From positions 1,570,001 through 1,634,000 of the forward strand of contig NZ_CP066059.1 of assembly GCF_016127915.1 (NCBI RefSeq): a DNA stretch of 64,000 nucleotides, in the 5' to 3' direction. The DNA comes from Streptococcus oralis (GTDB taxonomy: Bacteria > Bacillota > Bacilli > Lactobacillales > Streptococcaceae). Numbering within the stretch: the stretch's first letter is position 1; each line of letters starts with the position of its first letter. The notes under the pieces are model-generated. The model searched no databases. It worked only from the letters and a program-made list of their open reading frames with translations, and was not told the DNA's origin. This document shows positions 1-7,513 of the stretch, piece by piece. The position numbers were made by a program, and so were the translations under genes.

Positions 1-383
1 CAGGTGTTCTTCACGGTTCCCTCATGGATGTGCTCCAAGACGCCCATGGTCAAATTCTTGAAGCCTTCTCTATCTCAGCAGGTTTGGACTATCCAGGTAT
101 CGGTCCAGAACATTCTCACTACCACGATATCAAACGTGCCAGCTATGTTCCTGTGACTGACGAGGAAGCCTTGGAAGGATTCCAACTCTTGTCTCGTGTG
201 GAAGGGATTATCCCAGCCTTGGAATCTAGCCATGCCATTGCCTTTGCGGTGAAATTGGCCAAAGAACTCGGACCAGAAAAGTCAATGATTGTCTGTCTAT
301 CAGGTCGTGGGGACAAGGATGTGGTCCAAGTCAAAGACCGCTTGGAAGCAGATGCAGCAAAGAAGGGAGAAGCTCATGCCTAA
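1..383 (+). CDS. trpB: Tryptophan synthase beta chain, C-terminal part
   Basis: The frame is open from base 3 and starts inside the protein (GVLHGS...), ending at TAA 381-383; about 126 C-terminal codons are present and the rest lies left of the window. TrpB is the PLP-dependent subunit that condenses indole with serine to give tryptophan. The segment carries the typical TrpB C-terminal stretches: [34 protein letters not shown], and the serine/glycine-rich SGRGDKD that lies near the PLP phosphate. It overlaps trpA by 8 bp, the usual translational coupling of the two subunits of this complex. Truncated only by the window edge. Confidence 0.97.
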
Positions 384-1152
384 GACACTAACAGAAAAAT
401 TGAATGCTATCAAAGCAGCTGGAAAAGGAATTTTTGTTCCCTATATCATGGCTGGAGACCATGAGAAAGGCTTGGATGGTCTCGCTGAAACAATCCACTT
501 TTTAGAAGATTTGGGTGTCTCAGCTATTGAAGTGGGTATTCCCTTTTCTGACCCTGTTGCAGATGGACCTGTTATCGAAGAAGCAGGCTTGCGCAGTTTA
601 GCTCAGGGGACTTCGACCCAGGCTTTGGTTGAAACCTTGAAAACCATTGAAACAGAGGTTCCGCTTGTTATCATGACCTACTTTAACCCCCTCTTTCAGT
701 ACGGTGTGGAGAAATTTGTCAAAGATTTGGCAGATACAGCGGTTAAAGGATTGATTATCCCAGACCTGCCTCATGAGCATGCCAACTTTGTGGAGCCATT
801 TTTGGCAGATACAGATATTGCATTGATTCCCCTAGTTAGCTTGACAACAGGACTTGAGCGTCAAAAAGAGTTGATTGAAGGAGCAGAAGGTTTTGTCTAT
901 GCCGTTGCCATCAATGGGGTGACAGGGAAGTCAGGCAATTACCGAGCAGACTTGGACAAGCACTTGGCACAATTGCATCAAGTAGCTGACATTCCAGTCT
1001 TGACAGGTTTTGGTGTATCAAGTCAAGCCGATGTAGAACGCTTCAATGCGGTGTCAGATGGTGTTATCGTTGGTTCGAAAATTGTAAAAGCTCTCCACCA
1101 AGGAGAGCCGATTGAGGACTTTATCAAACAAGCAGTAGCTTACCAAAAATAA
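376..1152 (+). CDS. trpA: Tryptophan synthase alpha chain
   Basis: 258 aa, the normal TrpA length. It cleaves indole-3-glycerol phosphate to indole and glyceraldehyde-3-phosphate, and indole is channelled to TrpB. The start is the ATG at 376 inside the trpB stop region (upstream sequence GAAGGGAGAAG serves as RBS); the same frame is open upstream, but the protein from 376 begins [13 protein letters not shown] as expected. Visible motifs: FVPYIMAGD near the N-terminus, [17 protein letters not shown] with the catalytic Glu and Asp, LPLVSLTT, and the phosphate-binding GFGVSS and GVIVGSKIV. Last gene of the trp operon. Its 3' end overlaps, on the other strand, a leftover tail of pilD. Confidence 0.98.
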
Positions 1153-1213
1153 TCAAACAAGTAGCAAGTAAGAGGAAAGGCACAAAAGGAAGTCTTTCCT
1201 TTTTCTTTTGAGG
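1124..1213 (-). pseudogene. Orphan 3' end of pilD (insertion scar)
   Basis: On the minus strand this stretch reads, without interruption, PQKKKERLPFVPFLLL then [13 protein letters not shown] and a TGA at 1124-1126. The first 16 residues are identical to residues 190-205 of the intact pilD product encoded at 2664-3326, and the remaining residues resemble but differ from its present C-terminus. It therefore looks like the ancestral pilD tail, which would have overlapped the trpA 3' end convergently, left behind when the WYL/GyrI module was inserted. There is no start codon or other pilD sequence here. Confidence 0.8.
1163..1210. repeat. 48-bp perfect direct repeat, copy 1
   Basis: Identical base for base to 2706-2753. 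It begins AGCAAGTAAG and ends TTTTCTTTTG. It contains the inverted pair AGGAAAG...CTTTCCT (about 1171-1200) followed by a T-rich run, so on the plus strand it may act as the trpA terminator. On the minus strand it is the pilD tail coding sequence. The two copies bracket the inserted regulator/effector gene pair. Confidence 0.9.
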
Positions 1214-1241
1214 GTATAAGTTCATGAATGACAGTTGAATA

Positions 1242-2141
1242 TTAGTTTGGGTATTGCTTATGAATGGTATCTATATAGTTGGTGAAATGTTTCAGGAAAT
1301 GCTTAGGAGATATAACAGTGATGTATTTTCCAAAAGCAAGCAAGGTATTGTATCCCCAATCATTGTCGTTTAACGGATAAGTAATCTCGTAAATATCGCT
1401 ATTAATAGGTTTTATGGCATTATAGCCTAAGAGTTCCACAAATCGATCAAGAACAATTTTCTGGACATGCAGGATGACAGGTACTTTGTTTTCATTCATC
1501 CAAGCACCACCATCATAGGGAAGTGGTGTAAAATGTCTTTTTGAAAAAGTATCGGAGAGAGTAAGTTCACTAATTCTAGCAACTTTAAAAACAGAAAAAC
1601 GCGCTTTATCAGTATCGTAGGCATCCATATACCAACTCCGGTCCTTATAGACAATACGGTAAGGCTCACAATTTTTTTGACTCACCAGTCCTTGTGAATT
1701 AATATAGGAAAATTTTATTTTTACTCTACCTCTGATAGCTTCCAATAACTTAAAAATCAAAGTTCGTATTTCCAAGTTCCCTTGAGATAGAGATAAATCA
1801 ATTTCGAAATCAGAGTATGTATTGGTAGCATTTAATTTCAATATAGCATTGAAAGTAGAGGCATCTTCCAATACTTGATAACGGCTTTTTAAACCAGATT
1901 CGATCGAAAGCCTCTCGGATTGGGTCAGGGGAGGTTTATCAGTTTGGAAGTCTTCCATAAGAAAAATGCCTCCATTTTTTCCTTTCATTACATAGAGAGG
2001 AATGCCTGCAAGAGATAAATCATCAATATCTCTCATAATAGTTCGTGTGCTGACTTTAAAAAGTTCTGATAATTCTTTAGCTGTTGTTTTTCGTTTATTT
2101 ACTAAATGAGAAATAATCCCCATTTGACGGTCGATTTTCAT
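1242..2141 (-). CDS. WYL-domain HTH transcriptional regulator (YafY family)
   Basis: 299 aa, the usual length for this family. An N-terminal HTH_11 domain (about residues 5-60, with VSTRTIMRDIDDLSLAGIPLY) is followed by a WYL effector-binding domain (about 135-205; the SWYMDAYD segment holds the W-Y element) and a C-terminal WCX extension (about 220-295). Such proteins sense a small ligand or nucleic acid and repress or activate a neighbouring gene. ATG at 2141 is preceded on its strand by AAGGAGAAAATT. Divergently transcribed from a GyrI-like protein, with a 24-bp inverted repeat between them, so the pair is probably a self-contained sensor unit. Inserted between trpA and pilD. The ligand is unknown. 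Confidence 0.85.
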   Translation of the reverse strand: MKIDRQMGIISHLVNKRKTTAKELSELFKVSTRTIMRDIDDLSLAGIPLYVMKGKNGGIFLMEDFQTDKPPLTQSERLSIESGLKSRYQVLEDASTFNAILKLNATNTYSDFEIDLSLSQGNLEIRTLIFKLLEAIRGRVKIKFSYINSQGLVSQKNCEPYRIVYKDRSWYMDAYDTDKARFSVFKVARISELTLSDTFSKRHFTPLPYDGGAWMNENKVPVILHVQKIVLDRFVELLGYNAIKPINSDIYEITYPLNDNDWGYNTLLAFGKYITVISPKHFLKHFTNYIDTIHKQYPN

Positions 2142-2154
2142 AATTTTCTCCTTA

Positions 2155-2178
2155 AATATGACAGATAGTTGTCATATT
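2155..2178. promoter_or_regulatory. Inverted-repeat operator between WYL regulator and GyrI-like gene
   Basis: AATATGACA (2155-2163), spacer GATAGT, TGTCATATT (2170-2178): perfect 9-bp arms. The right arm overlaps a TTGTCA -35 (2169-2174) with TTATAC (2192-2197) 17 bp downstream, which would drive the plus-strand gene. Best read as the binding site of the adjacent WYL regulator; the assignment is inferred. Confidence 0.65.
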
Positions 2179-2219
2179 ACTTTTGTTATGATTATACCAT
2201 AAAGAAAGGAGTTCATATA

Positions 2220-2675
2220 ATGAAACATCAAACTAAACCATCGTTTACCTTAGTTGGCAAGAGTATTTTGATAGAAGGAACTACAGTTCATGAACATCAC
2301 TATTCTAAAGAGAAAACGGCATTCTATAATCAGTTATTTAAAGAAGGAATGCTGGGAAAATTGATGCCCCATTCCATAGATAAAAGAGGCTATGCTTTGA
2401 TAGTTCCTCATAAAGATGGTATACAATACTACGCAGGAGTTGCGGCAAATAATGTTGTGGCAGGTTACGAAAGCATTCTTGTCCCAGAGAAAGATTATTT
2501 AGTAAGCTCAGCCAGTGGTGATAAATCAAGACTCTTGTTTGACAAATTGGAGGATAACTTTTTTGAGGGAGAATATAGCTCGCTTTACAATGATGGAATT
2601 ATCTTAGAAATACTTTTAAACGGTAATCCCATGGATGCAGAAGTTGAGCTTTGGGTTCCCAATTCAACAAACTAA
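2220..2675 (+). CDS. GyrI-like effector-binding domain protein
   Basis: 151 aa. Starts at ATG 2220 after AAAGAAAGGAGTTCATATA; an upstream in-frame extension to 2169 has no RBS and overlaps the promoter. The protein resembles the GyrI-like/AraC effector-binding fold: an N-terminal beta strand (FTLVGKSILIEG), a central YYAGVAANN segment and the C-terminal ELWVP strand typical of the SHS2-type ligand pocket. It has no DNA-binding domain, so it probably binds a small hydrophobic or cationic molecule, or partners with the regulator. Its last 12 bp overlap the pilD stop region on the other strand. Function not proven. Confidence 0.7.
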   Translation: MKHQTKPSFTLVGKSILIEGTTVHEHHYSKEKTAFYNQLFKEGMLGKLMPHSIDKRGYALIVPHKDGIQYYAGVAANNVVAGYESILVPEKDYLVSSASGDKSRLLFDKLEDNFFEGEYSSLYNDGIILEILLNGNPMDAEVELWVPNSTN

Positions 2676-3326
2676 TAAGAACTGATAGAAAATTATTATA
2701 GTCGCAGCAAGTAAGAGGAAAGGCACAAAAGGAAGTCTTTCCTTTTTCTTTTGCGGGAGAAAAGCTAGGATCCCCGTCGCAGAAGCAAACTGAATCAAGA
2801 TGAGTAATTCGGTCACACTAAAGACGAGAGCACAAGAAGCCAGAAAGAGAAAATCCCCTGCGCCCATGCGGATATCGATAAAATGAGCCATGATTCCAAG
2901 GGCAAGGAAGAAGAGCATAACCAGATTCCAACCACAGAAAGCCATGAGGATTAGGTGGAACGTCAGCCAGACTAGTAAAGGATATTCCTGATGGCGAAAG
3001 TCGTAGATGCCCAAGGTCAAACCAGCAGTGATTAGGATGACTTGACCCAAGGAAAGAAAGTCCCAAGACCAAGACAGAAAGATGAGCCCTAAGCCTAGTT
3101 CAAAAAGGGCATACCAGAAAGGAAAGCGTACCTTGCAATAGCGACAGCGAAAGCGATTGAAGACCTGAGAGAGGATAGGAATTAGGTCTAACGGACGCAA
3201 GCGAGTCTGACAGGAATCGCAGTGACTAGCTGGTCGAATAATGGATTGCTCAGGGAAACGGTCAATGACCAAACCGAGAAAGGAAGCGAGAATGCTCCCG
3301 ACGAGAAAAAAATAAAGATCAATCAT
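2664..3326 (-). CDS. pilD: Type IV prepilin peptidase / N-methyltransferase
   Basis: 220 aa polytopic membrane protein. It cleaves the leader of class III signal peptides and methylates the new N-terminus; in competent streptococci it processes the ComGC-type pseudopilins of the DNA-uptake pilus (family knowledge). Visible: an N-terminal CDSC...CRYC zinc-like cysteine tetrad (about residues 36-66), the first catalytic aspartate in GIYDFRHQE and the second in MGAGDFLF, with many hydrophobic helices. The last about 14 residues (AATIIIFYQFLLVC) differ from the orphan tail at 1124-1213, implying that the 3' end was replaced when the upstream module was inserted. ATG at 3326; RBS context is weak. 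Confidence 0.93.
   Translation of the reverse strand: MIDLYFFLVGSILASFLGLVIDRFPEQSIIRPASHCDSCQTRLRPLDLIPILSQVFNRFRCRYCKVRFPFWYALFELGLGLIFLSWSWDFLSLGQVILITAGLTLGIYDFRHQEYPLLVWLTFHLILMAFCGWNLVMLFFLALGIMAHFIDIRMGAGDFLFLASCALVFSVTELLILIQFASATGILAFLPQKKKERLPFVPFLLLAATIIIFYQFLLVC
2706..2753. repeat. 48-bp perfect direct repeat, copy 2
   Basis: Identical to 1163-1210 and inside the coding sequence of intact pilD (minus strand). On the plus strand the same AGGAAAG...CTTTCCT inverted pair plus T-run sits about 40 bp after the stop of the GyrI-like gene and may terminate it. The right boundary of the insertion lies at or just left of this copy. Confidence 0.9.
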
Positions 3327-3395
3327 ACTTATCTATTCGTAAAAAATAGAAGAAGTAGTATAATAAAGAAACATTGATAAGATGGTGAGGTCAAG

Positions 3396-3851
3396 ATGAT
3401 GATTCGTTTTGAAGAAAATGTGAGCATAGAAAACGCTCAGCTCTTATGCCAATGGTCCAACTCCCTTGGCAAATCCTTTCAAGAACAATGGATGGGAACA
3501 ATGATTCCTTTTCCCTTAACAATTCAAATCTTGCAAGATTTGGAAGGAATCTTTTCAATCTTTGATGGACAAGAGTTTGTGGGGCTTATCCAGAAAATCA
3601 GACTAGAAGACAGGAATCTTCATATCGGGAGATTTTTTATCAACCCCCAGAAACAGGGACAAGGCTTAGGTAGCCAGGCTTTAAGGAAATTTGTTAGTTT
3701 GGCCTTTGAAAATGAAGACATAGATACTATTTCTCTAAATGTCTACGAGGCAAATCAAACAGCTTACAATCTTTACCAAAAAGAAGGATTTGAAATCGTT
3801 CAAATGGTTGAAACACCTATACGAAAATACATCATGAAAAAGGGGAGATAG
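3396..3851 (+). CDS. GNAT family N-acetyltransferase
   Basis: 151 aa, typical single-domain GNAT. The acetyl-CoA binding motif A is visible as INPQKQGQGLGSQALRKFV (Q/R-x-x-G-x-G/A), followed by the motif B region SLNVYEANQTAYNLYQKEGFEIV. The substrate cannot be told from sequence. ATG codons at 3396 and 3399 are both possible behind GGTGAGG; the second has the better spacing. Divergent from pilD with about 70 bp between them. Confidence 0.88.
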   Translation: MMIRFEENVSIENAQLLCQWSNSLGKSFQEQWMGTMIPFPLTIQILQDLEGIFSIFDGQEFVGLIQKIRLEDRNLHIGRFFINPQKQGQGLGSQALRKFVSLAFENEDIDTISLNVYEANQTAYNLYQKEGFEIVQMVETPIRKYIMKKGR

Positions 3852-3954
3852 CAGTCACTTGAGATAGAGTTCCAAGGATTTTCAAGGAAAAGGAAGTTAT
3901 CTTTCAAAGTTAGAAACAAGACTTCTATGATTTCTTAGATAGAGGAGATAAAAA

Positions 3955-4480
3955 ATGTCAAGACCTAGAAAAATACGGATTTTGCTAGCTTCTGTACTTG
4001 CCTTAGTTGTTGGCATCAATCTTTATTTTCAGTATCAAAGCCACCAAGAACGCATCCAATTAAAGGCTTCCTTTGAAGAAAAGGACAATATAGCTGTCTT
4101 ACATCGTTTAATGGATTCAGGGAAATATGCGTCTGACATGCAAAAAGCAGGTTATGTTGTTCCTCCCGACGGTGCTATCCGCTTGGATGGAGGAATTGGC
4201 TCCATAGGGATAAAAGGAGACATTGATTTGAAAATGTTGAATCCTGGCAGGGATGAAGTCTCGGTTTTATTTGAAACAATGGTAAATGAGGAAAAAATAA
4301 ATGCCTACTATATTTTAGACAATCAATTAACCCTAAAACGTAGTTACTATTCACATATTAGGAATCAAAAAAAAAGAAAGTGTGAACATCTCTCAAGCCG
4401 AAGAAGAACGCCTGTTAAAGATTGTTCGAAAAGAGTTGAAAGCTTTTCTAGATAAGATGTATCAGACTTTGTATGGTTGA
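3955..4480 (+). pseudogene. Membrane-anchored hypothetical protein, frameshifted at an A9 run
   Basis: ATG at 3955 follows TAGAGGAGATAAAAA. The first frame encodes a signal anchor (about residues 8-26, ILLASVLALVVGINLYF) and an extracytoplasmic domain, and would end at 4455 in an atypical basic tail. The run of nine A (4367-4375) appears to carry one base too many: removing one gives a continuous frame that ends NISQAEEERLLKIVRKELKAF... at TGA 4478-4480, 174 aa in all, which looks like normal protein. It could be a true pseudogene, a phase-variable tract or a sequencing error. No family recognised. Confidence 0.6.
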
Positions 4481-4550
4481 TGTTACTAGTGAGAAATGGA
4501 TGCGAGACTCTGTGCAGAACGTCAACGATGATAAGAAAGGAGGGACAAGA

Positions 4551-5072
4551 ATGTTTACAGAATTGCTTTTTATTGTCTCTTTTGTGTTACTTTTACGTTT
4601 GTTTAAAAGTAGTCGCTCACGAATGATTATAGGAGTCTTGTATAGTTTGCTGCTAGTTTGGTTTATCTTTTCAGTTTTGAACTATGGCAAATACACTCTT
4701 CAACCCGGTCAATCCGTCAACTTAAGAGTAAATCCCAGAACACAAGATTTGGAATACTATTCAATCTTCATCTTGAAGAAAAATGATTCAGGCAGGATTA
4801 AATTAACTGGCTCAAGTGTTTGGAGTGAAAGAAATGGTGATGTATATTATGGAGTAGAGGAACAAAAAATTATAAAAAGCCATGGTTTGGACGAGGAGGA
4901 TGAAGAACTTCCAAACAAGCAAGTAGATATTTATTTAGAAAAAGATGGAGTTGTTGTGAGTTACCAAGGTGAAAAAGTCTTTGATGCAACCAATAACAAG
5001 CCTTACACGATAACTATTACCAATGTGGACAAGAAACCAGCCCAATTTGAAGCTCAGGTGGTGGATAAATAA
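4551..5072 (+). CDS. Membrane-anchored hypothetical protein
   Basis: 173 aa. Start chosen at ATG 4551 because of the strong AAGAAAGGAGGGACAAG; an in-frame ATG at 4473 overlaps the preceding gene and lacks an RBS. Two hydrophobic helices (about residues 3-15 and 24-44) are followed by an extracytoplasmic beta-rich domain (LQPGQSVNLRVNPRTQDLEYY, KQVDIYLEKDGVVVSY, PYTITITNVDKKPAQFEAQVV) that looks like an Ig-like or bacterial beta-sandwich fold. Probably co-transcribed with the frameshifted gene just upstream; both look like surface-facing partners. Function unknown. Confidence 0.7.
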   Translation: MFTELLFIVSFVLLLRLFKSSRSRMIIGVLYSLLLVWFIFSVLNYGKYTLQPGQSVNLRVNPRTQDLEYYSIFILKKNDSGRIKLTGSSVWSERNGDVYYGVEEQKIIKSHGLDEEDEELPNKQVDIYLEKDGVVVSYQGEKVFDATNNKPYTITITNVDKKPAQFEAQVVDK

Positions 5073-5142
5073 GCCAGTCTAGTAGTGTGTAAGCTTTTCA
5101 ATTTTCTTTCTTTAAAAAGGGGCTATATTCTTTTAAACAAGC

Positions 5143-5169
5143 AAAAAAGCCTTGATTCCAAGGTTTTTT
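5143..5169 (+). terminator. Intrinsic terminator after the 4551-5072 gene
   Basis: CCTTG-ATTC-CAAGG stem (5150-5163) flanked by A6 and T6. The same terminator family (GCAAAAAAGCCTTGATT...) recurs at 18861-18891 and 22220-22249. Confidence 0.75.
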
Positions 5170-5228
5170 CCTACTGACTGACAATTCCTTTTAACGAAGA
5201 ATCGGAATCGTTTTTAGGGTCTTATACA

Positions 5229-5254
5229 CAAAAAGAGAACGGTAAACGTTCTCT
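5229..5254 (-). terminator. Terminator of the stress operon
   Basis: GAGAACG (5235-5241), loop GTAAA, CGTTCTC (5247-5253); on the minus strand the stem is followed by a T-run (plus-strand A at 5229-5234). It lies 40 bp beyond the CsbD-like gene stop. Confidence 0.8.
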
Positions 5255-5294
5255 CTTTGACTACTATTGTTATAAGATAAATTAACTTTTAGTC

Positions 5295-5498
5295 TTATTT
5301 TTCGTCTTTGTGAAGCATGTTTTTAACACCTTCAATAGCGCCTTCGACAGCATCTTTAGCATCTTCAGCAACTTCTTTTACTTTAGAAACAACTTTTTCA
5401 GCTGTTCCTTCTTTTTCCATTTTTTCATCGCCGATCATTTTGCCGACACCTTCTTTAATGGAACCTTTTGCTTGGTTTAATTTTTCTTCTGTTGACAT
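5295..5498 (-). CDS. CsbD-family stress response protein
   Basis: 67 aa, charged and helical, with the CsbD signature [30 protein letters not shown] followed by an acidic [19 protein letters not shown] tail. CsbD-like proteins are general-stress proteins of unknown biochemistry. Last gene of the minus-strand operon running from 7217, followed by the terminator at 5229-5254. RBS AAAGGAGGCAG lies before ATG 5498. Confidence 0.88.
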   Translation of the reverse strand: MSTEEKLNQAKGSIKEGVGKMIGDEKMEKEGTAEKVVSKVKEVAEDAKDAVEGAIEGVKNMLHKDEK

Positions 5499-5539
5499 GA
5501 TTCTGCCTCCTTTAAATTGATTGATTTAGACCAGATGAA

Positions 5540-6124
5540 TTAGTGTACGCGAGCATTTTCCTTTGCTTCACCCTTAACGGCTTCAACACCTTCGCCTACT
5601 TTTTCTTGAACAGCAGCAACACCTGAACCGATACCAGATTTTACTTTTTCAAATTGTTCTGAAGCAAATTCTCCTGTTGAAGAAGCCACGTCAGTTACTC
5701 GGTCTTGAAGGCTAACTGAATCTGCTTCATGCTGTTCCTTCGTTTTGATATCAACAACATTCACATTGACTTCAACAACTTCTAGATCAGTCATTTTTGT
5801 AACTTGTGATACGACAACATCTTTGATTTCTTTGTACAAAGCAGGGACATTCTTTTGGTATTCAACAACAATGTTCAAGTCAACTGCAACTTGTTCTTTC
5901 CCAACTTCAACATTGACACCATGAGTGACATTATCTGTATTGATAATTTTTTCTGTTAGATTAGAGAAGAATCCTCCATCGACATCCAAAAGTCCAGGTA
6001 CTTTTTCAATTGAAAGACCAATGATTTTTTGGATGACTTTATCCTCATAAGTGAGTTCCCCTTTAACATCTTGAGAAACAACAGCAACATCTTTTTTTTC
6101 TACATTTTTATCTACGTTTGACAT
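5540..6124 (-). CDS. Asp23/Gls24 family envelope stress protein
   Basis: 194 aa. The Asp23 domain spans about residues 22-130 (GELTYEDKVIQKIIGLSIEKVPGLLDVDGG; VEVGKEQVAVDLNIVVEYQKNVPALYKEIK). The C-terminal part is an amphipathic, repeat-like helix (QEKVGEGVEAVKGEAKENA). In firmicutes these proteins are abundant, membrane-associated through AmaP, and induced by cell-wall or alkaline stress. It sits between the DUF2273 and CsbD genes, the standard order of the locus. ATG 6124 with RBS AAAGGAGTC. Confidence 0.93.
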   Translation of the reverse strand: MSNVDKNVEKKDVAVVSQDVKGELTYEDKVIQKIIGLSIEKVPGLLDVDGGFFSNLTEKIINTDNVTHGVNVEVGKEQVAVDLNIVVEYQKNVPALYKEIKDVVVSQVTKMTDLEVVEVNVNVVDIKTKEQHEADSVSLQDRVTDVASSTGEFASEQFEKVKSGIGSGVAAVQEKVGEGVEAVKGEAKENARVH

Positions 6125-6135
6125 ACGAGACTCCT

Positions 6136-6306
6136 TTATTTATTTAAATATTTTTCCTTAACATAGTATCCAGCAAATGCTCCTAAGGCTCCACAGATTA
6201 ACACAAAGAGTGTTTTGAAAAAGCCAAAGGATAAGATAAAGCAAGCGAGAATGACACCTACTAAACCTGCAATAATTGGATACTGATATTTTTTAAACCA
6301 TTCCAT
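6136..6306 (-). CDS. DUF2273 small membrane protein
   Basis: 56 aa, MEWFKKYQYPIIAGLVGVIL... ending YYVKEKYLNK, TAA at 6136-6138. Two hydrophobic helices (about residues 9-29 and 32-47). DUF2273 proteins are regularly encoded between amaP and asp23 and are thought to be part of the Asp23 membrane complex. It starts at ATG 6306, 11 bp after the amaP stop, and stops 11 bp before the asp23 start, so it fits the operon exactly. RBS AAGGAAGT precedes the ATG. Confidence 0.88.
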   Translation of the reverse strand: MEWFKKYQYPIIAGLVGVILACFILSFGFFKTLFVLICGALGAFAGYYVKEKYLNK

Positions 6307-6317
6307 TTTTTACTTCC

Positions 6318-6881
6318 TTACTTTACACGACTAACAGTCTTTTTGGTCGTTTTTGGAGGCTCAAATTCTTTAACTTTAACTTCAAGTTTTACCTCACGTT
6401 CAATACCAAAGAACTGCTTTAATCCATGAGTTATTTCATTCTGAATGACAAGACATCGTTTTGAGATGTTGTCTGAAGGAAGAATTTTGCCCTCAACATA
6501 AACGAAACATTTATTTTTGCGGCTATTTACATGGACCGCTGGTTCTTTCATCAACTGATGATCAATGACCAAACATCGAACAAAGCCTTCAATAGCTGAA
6601 TTTTTTAGTTTTAATGTATCTTCTTGAGTTTCTAATTGAATCTCTAAATACTGTTTAGGATAGAAGAGTATCGCTAACATTGAAATTAACACTAAAACAG
6701 ATAGGACAAGTGTCCCCCAAAAGACATATCTAGCAATCAGAAATTCAGCGTAGAAATCTCTCCAACTGAATAAGTGGATTCCTAAATCACTGACCTGATG
6801 ATAATCTATGAGAATAGGAAGGAAAATAGTCAAGATTAAGATACAGAAAATAAGTAACAATATTTTCTTTGATTTTGACAT
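6318..6881 (-). CDS. amaP: Alkaline shock response membrane anchor protein AmaP
   Basis: 187 aa. Start set at ATG 6881 (RBS GAAAGGATTTAAT); an in-frame ATG at 6956 has no RBS. Two N-terminal transmembrane helices (about residues 6-23 and 50-72) flank a short loop, followed by a cytoplasmic domain (about 80-180) with VEGKILPSDNISKRCLVIQNEITHGLKQFFGI and a basic KTTKKTVSRVK tail, as in the AmaP/DUF322-related family that anchors Asp23 to the membrane. Position in the operon agrees. Confidence 0.88.
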   Translation of the reverse strand: MSKSKKILLLIFCILILTIFLPILIDYHQVSDLGIHLFSWRDFYAEFLIARYVFWGTLVLSVLVLISMLAILFYPKQYLEIQLETQEDTLKLKNSAIEGFVRCLVIDHQLMKEPAVHVNSRKNKCFVYVEGKILPSDNISKRCLVIQNEITHGLKQFFGIEREVKLEVKVKEFEPPKTTKKTVSRVK

Positions 6882-6980
6882 ATTAAATCCTTTCAAATGA
6901 AAAGCTTTAAACCATAATTTTACCTGTCTACAGTATTCAAAATTATGGCTTATCACTTTTAATTTCTTATTAGGTAATGC

Positions 6981-7217
6981 TTATTTTTTACCAAATAGAA
7001 ATGAAACGACTGCAACAACAATCACAGCACCAACGATTGACGGAATAATAGCCATTCCAGCCAATGAAGGTCCCCAGCTTCCGAGAAGAGATTGCCCTAC
7101 AGACGAACCGATAAGACCTGCAAAGATATTTGCAATCAATCCCATTGAACCACCTTTTTTAGTGATTGCACCAGCGATGAGACCAATAAGACCTCCTACA
7201 ATAATGGACCACAACAT
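6981..7217 (-). CDS. GlsB/YeaQ/YmgE family (transglycosylase-associated) membrane protein
   Basis: 78 aa with three glycine-rich transmembrane helices: WSIIVGGLIGLIAGAITKKG, LIANIFAGLIGSSVGQSLLG and IVGAVIVVAVVSFLFGKK. This is the first gene of the minus-strand stress operon, RBS AAAAGGAGGATAC before ATG 7217. Members are stress-induced inner-membrane proteins of unknown activity and are commonly linked to gls24/asp23. Its promoter faces mgaSpn. Confidence 0.9.
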   Translation of the reverse strand: MLWSIIVGGLIGLIAGAITKKGGSMGLIANIFAGLIGSSVGQSLLGSWGPSLAGMAIIPSIVGAVIVVAVVSFLFGKK

Positions 7218-7273
7218 AGTGTATCCTCCTTTTCTATTTCTAAATCAAAGAGTCAATTTCTTTGATTGAACTA

Positions 7274-7279
7274 ATTATA
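7274..7279 (-). promoter_or_regulatory. Stress-operon promoter -10 in the mgaSpn intergenic region
   Basis: On the minus strand TATAAT (plus ATTATA 7274-7279), preceded at 17 bp by TATGTT, which is far from a -35 consensus; such a promoter would suit activator dependence. In S. pneumoniae R6, MgaSpn is reported to activate the divergent operon spr1623-spr1626 from this intergenic region, so the about 230 bp between here and 7513 probably hold its binding sites. A TATAAT at 7452-7457 may serve mgaSpn itself. Confidence 0.6.
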
Positions 7280-7513
7280 TACTATCTCAACTTGGAAACA
7301 TAATAGTTCGTCTTAAATTCCGTACTGTAAACATGTACTTTAGATACAAATAAATAAGAAAACCTTGATGCTACTGGGTTTCTAAGGGATTAGACTAGTC
7401 TTTTTATGACAAGTAAAAGTCGTTCTAAGAGGATAAATGCACCCCATGTGGTATAATTGCATGAAGATTGAAAGACAATCGTTTAGTTTATTATAAAGAG
7501 AGAAAAGCTATTC

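Noticed and set aside
4473-4550. 26-codon N-terminal extension of the 4551 gene
   Set aside because: No RBS at 4473, charged sequence ahead of a clear membrane helix, strong RBS at 4551.
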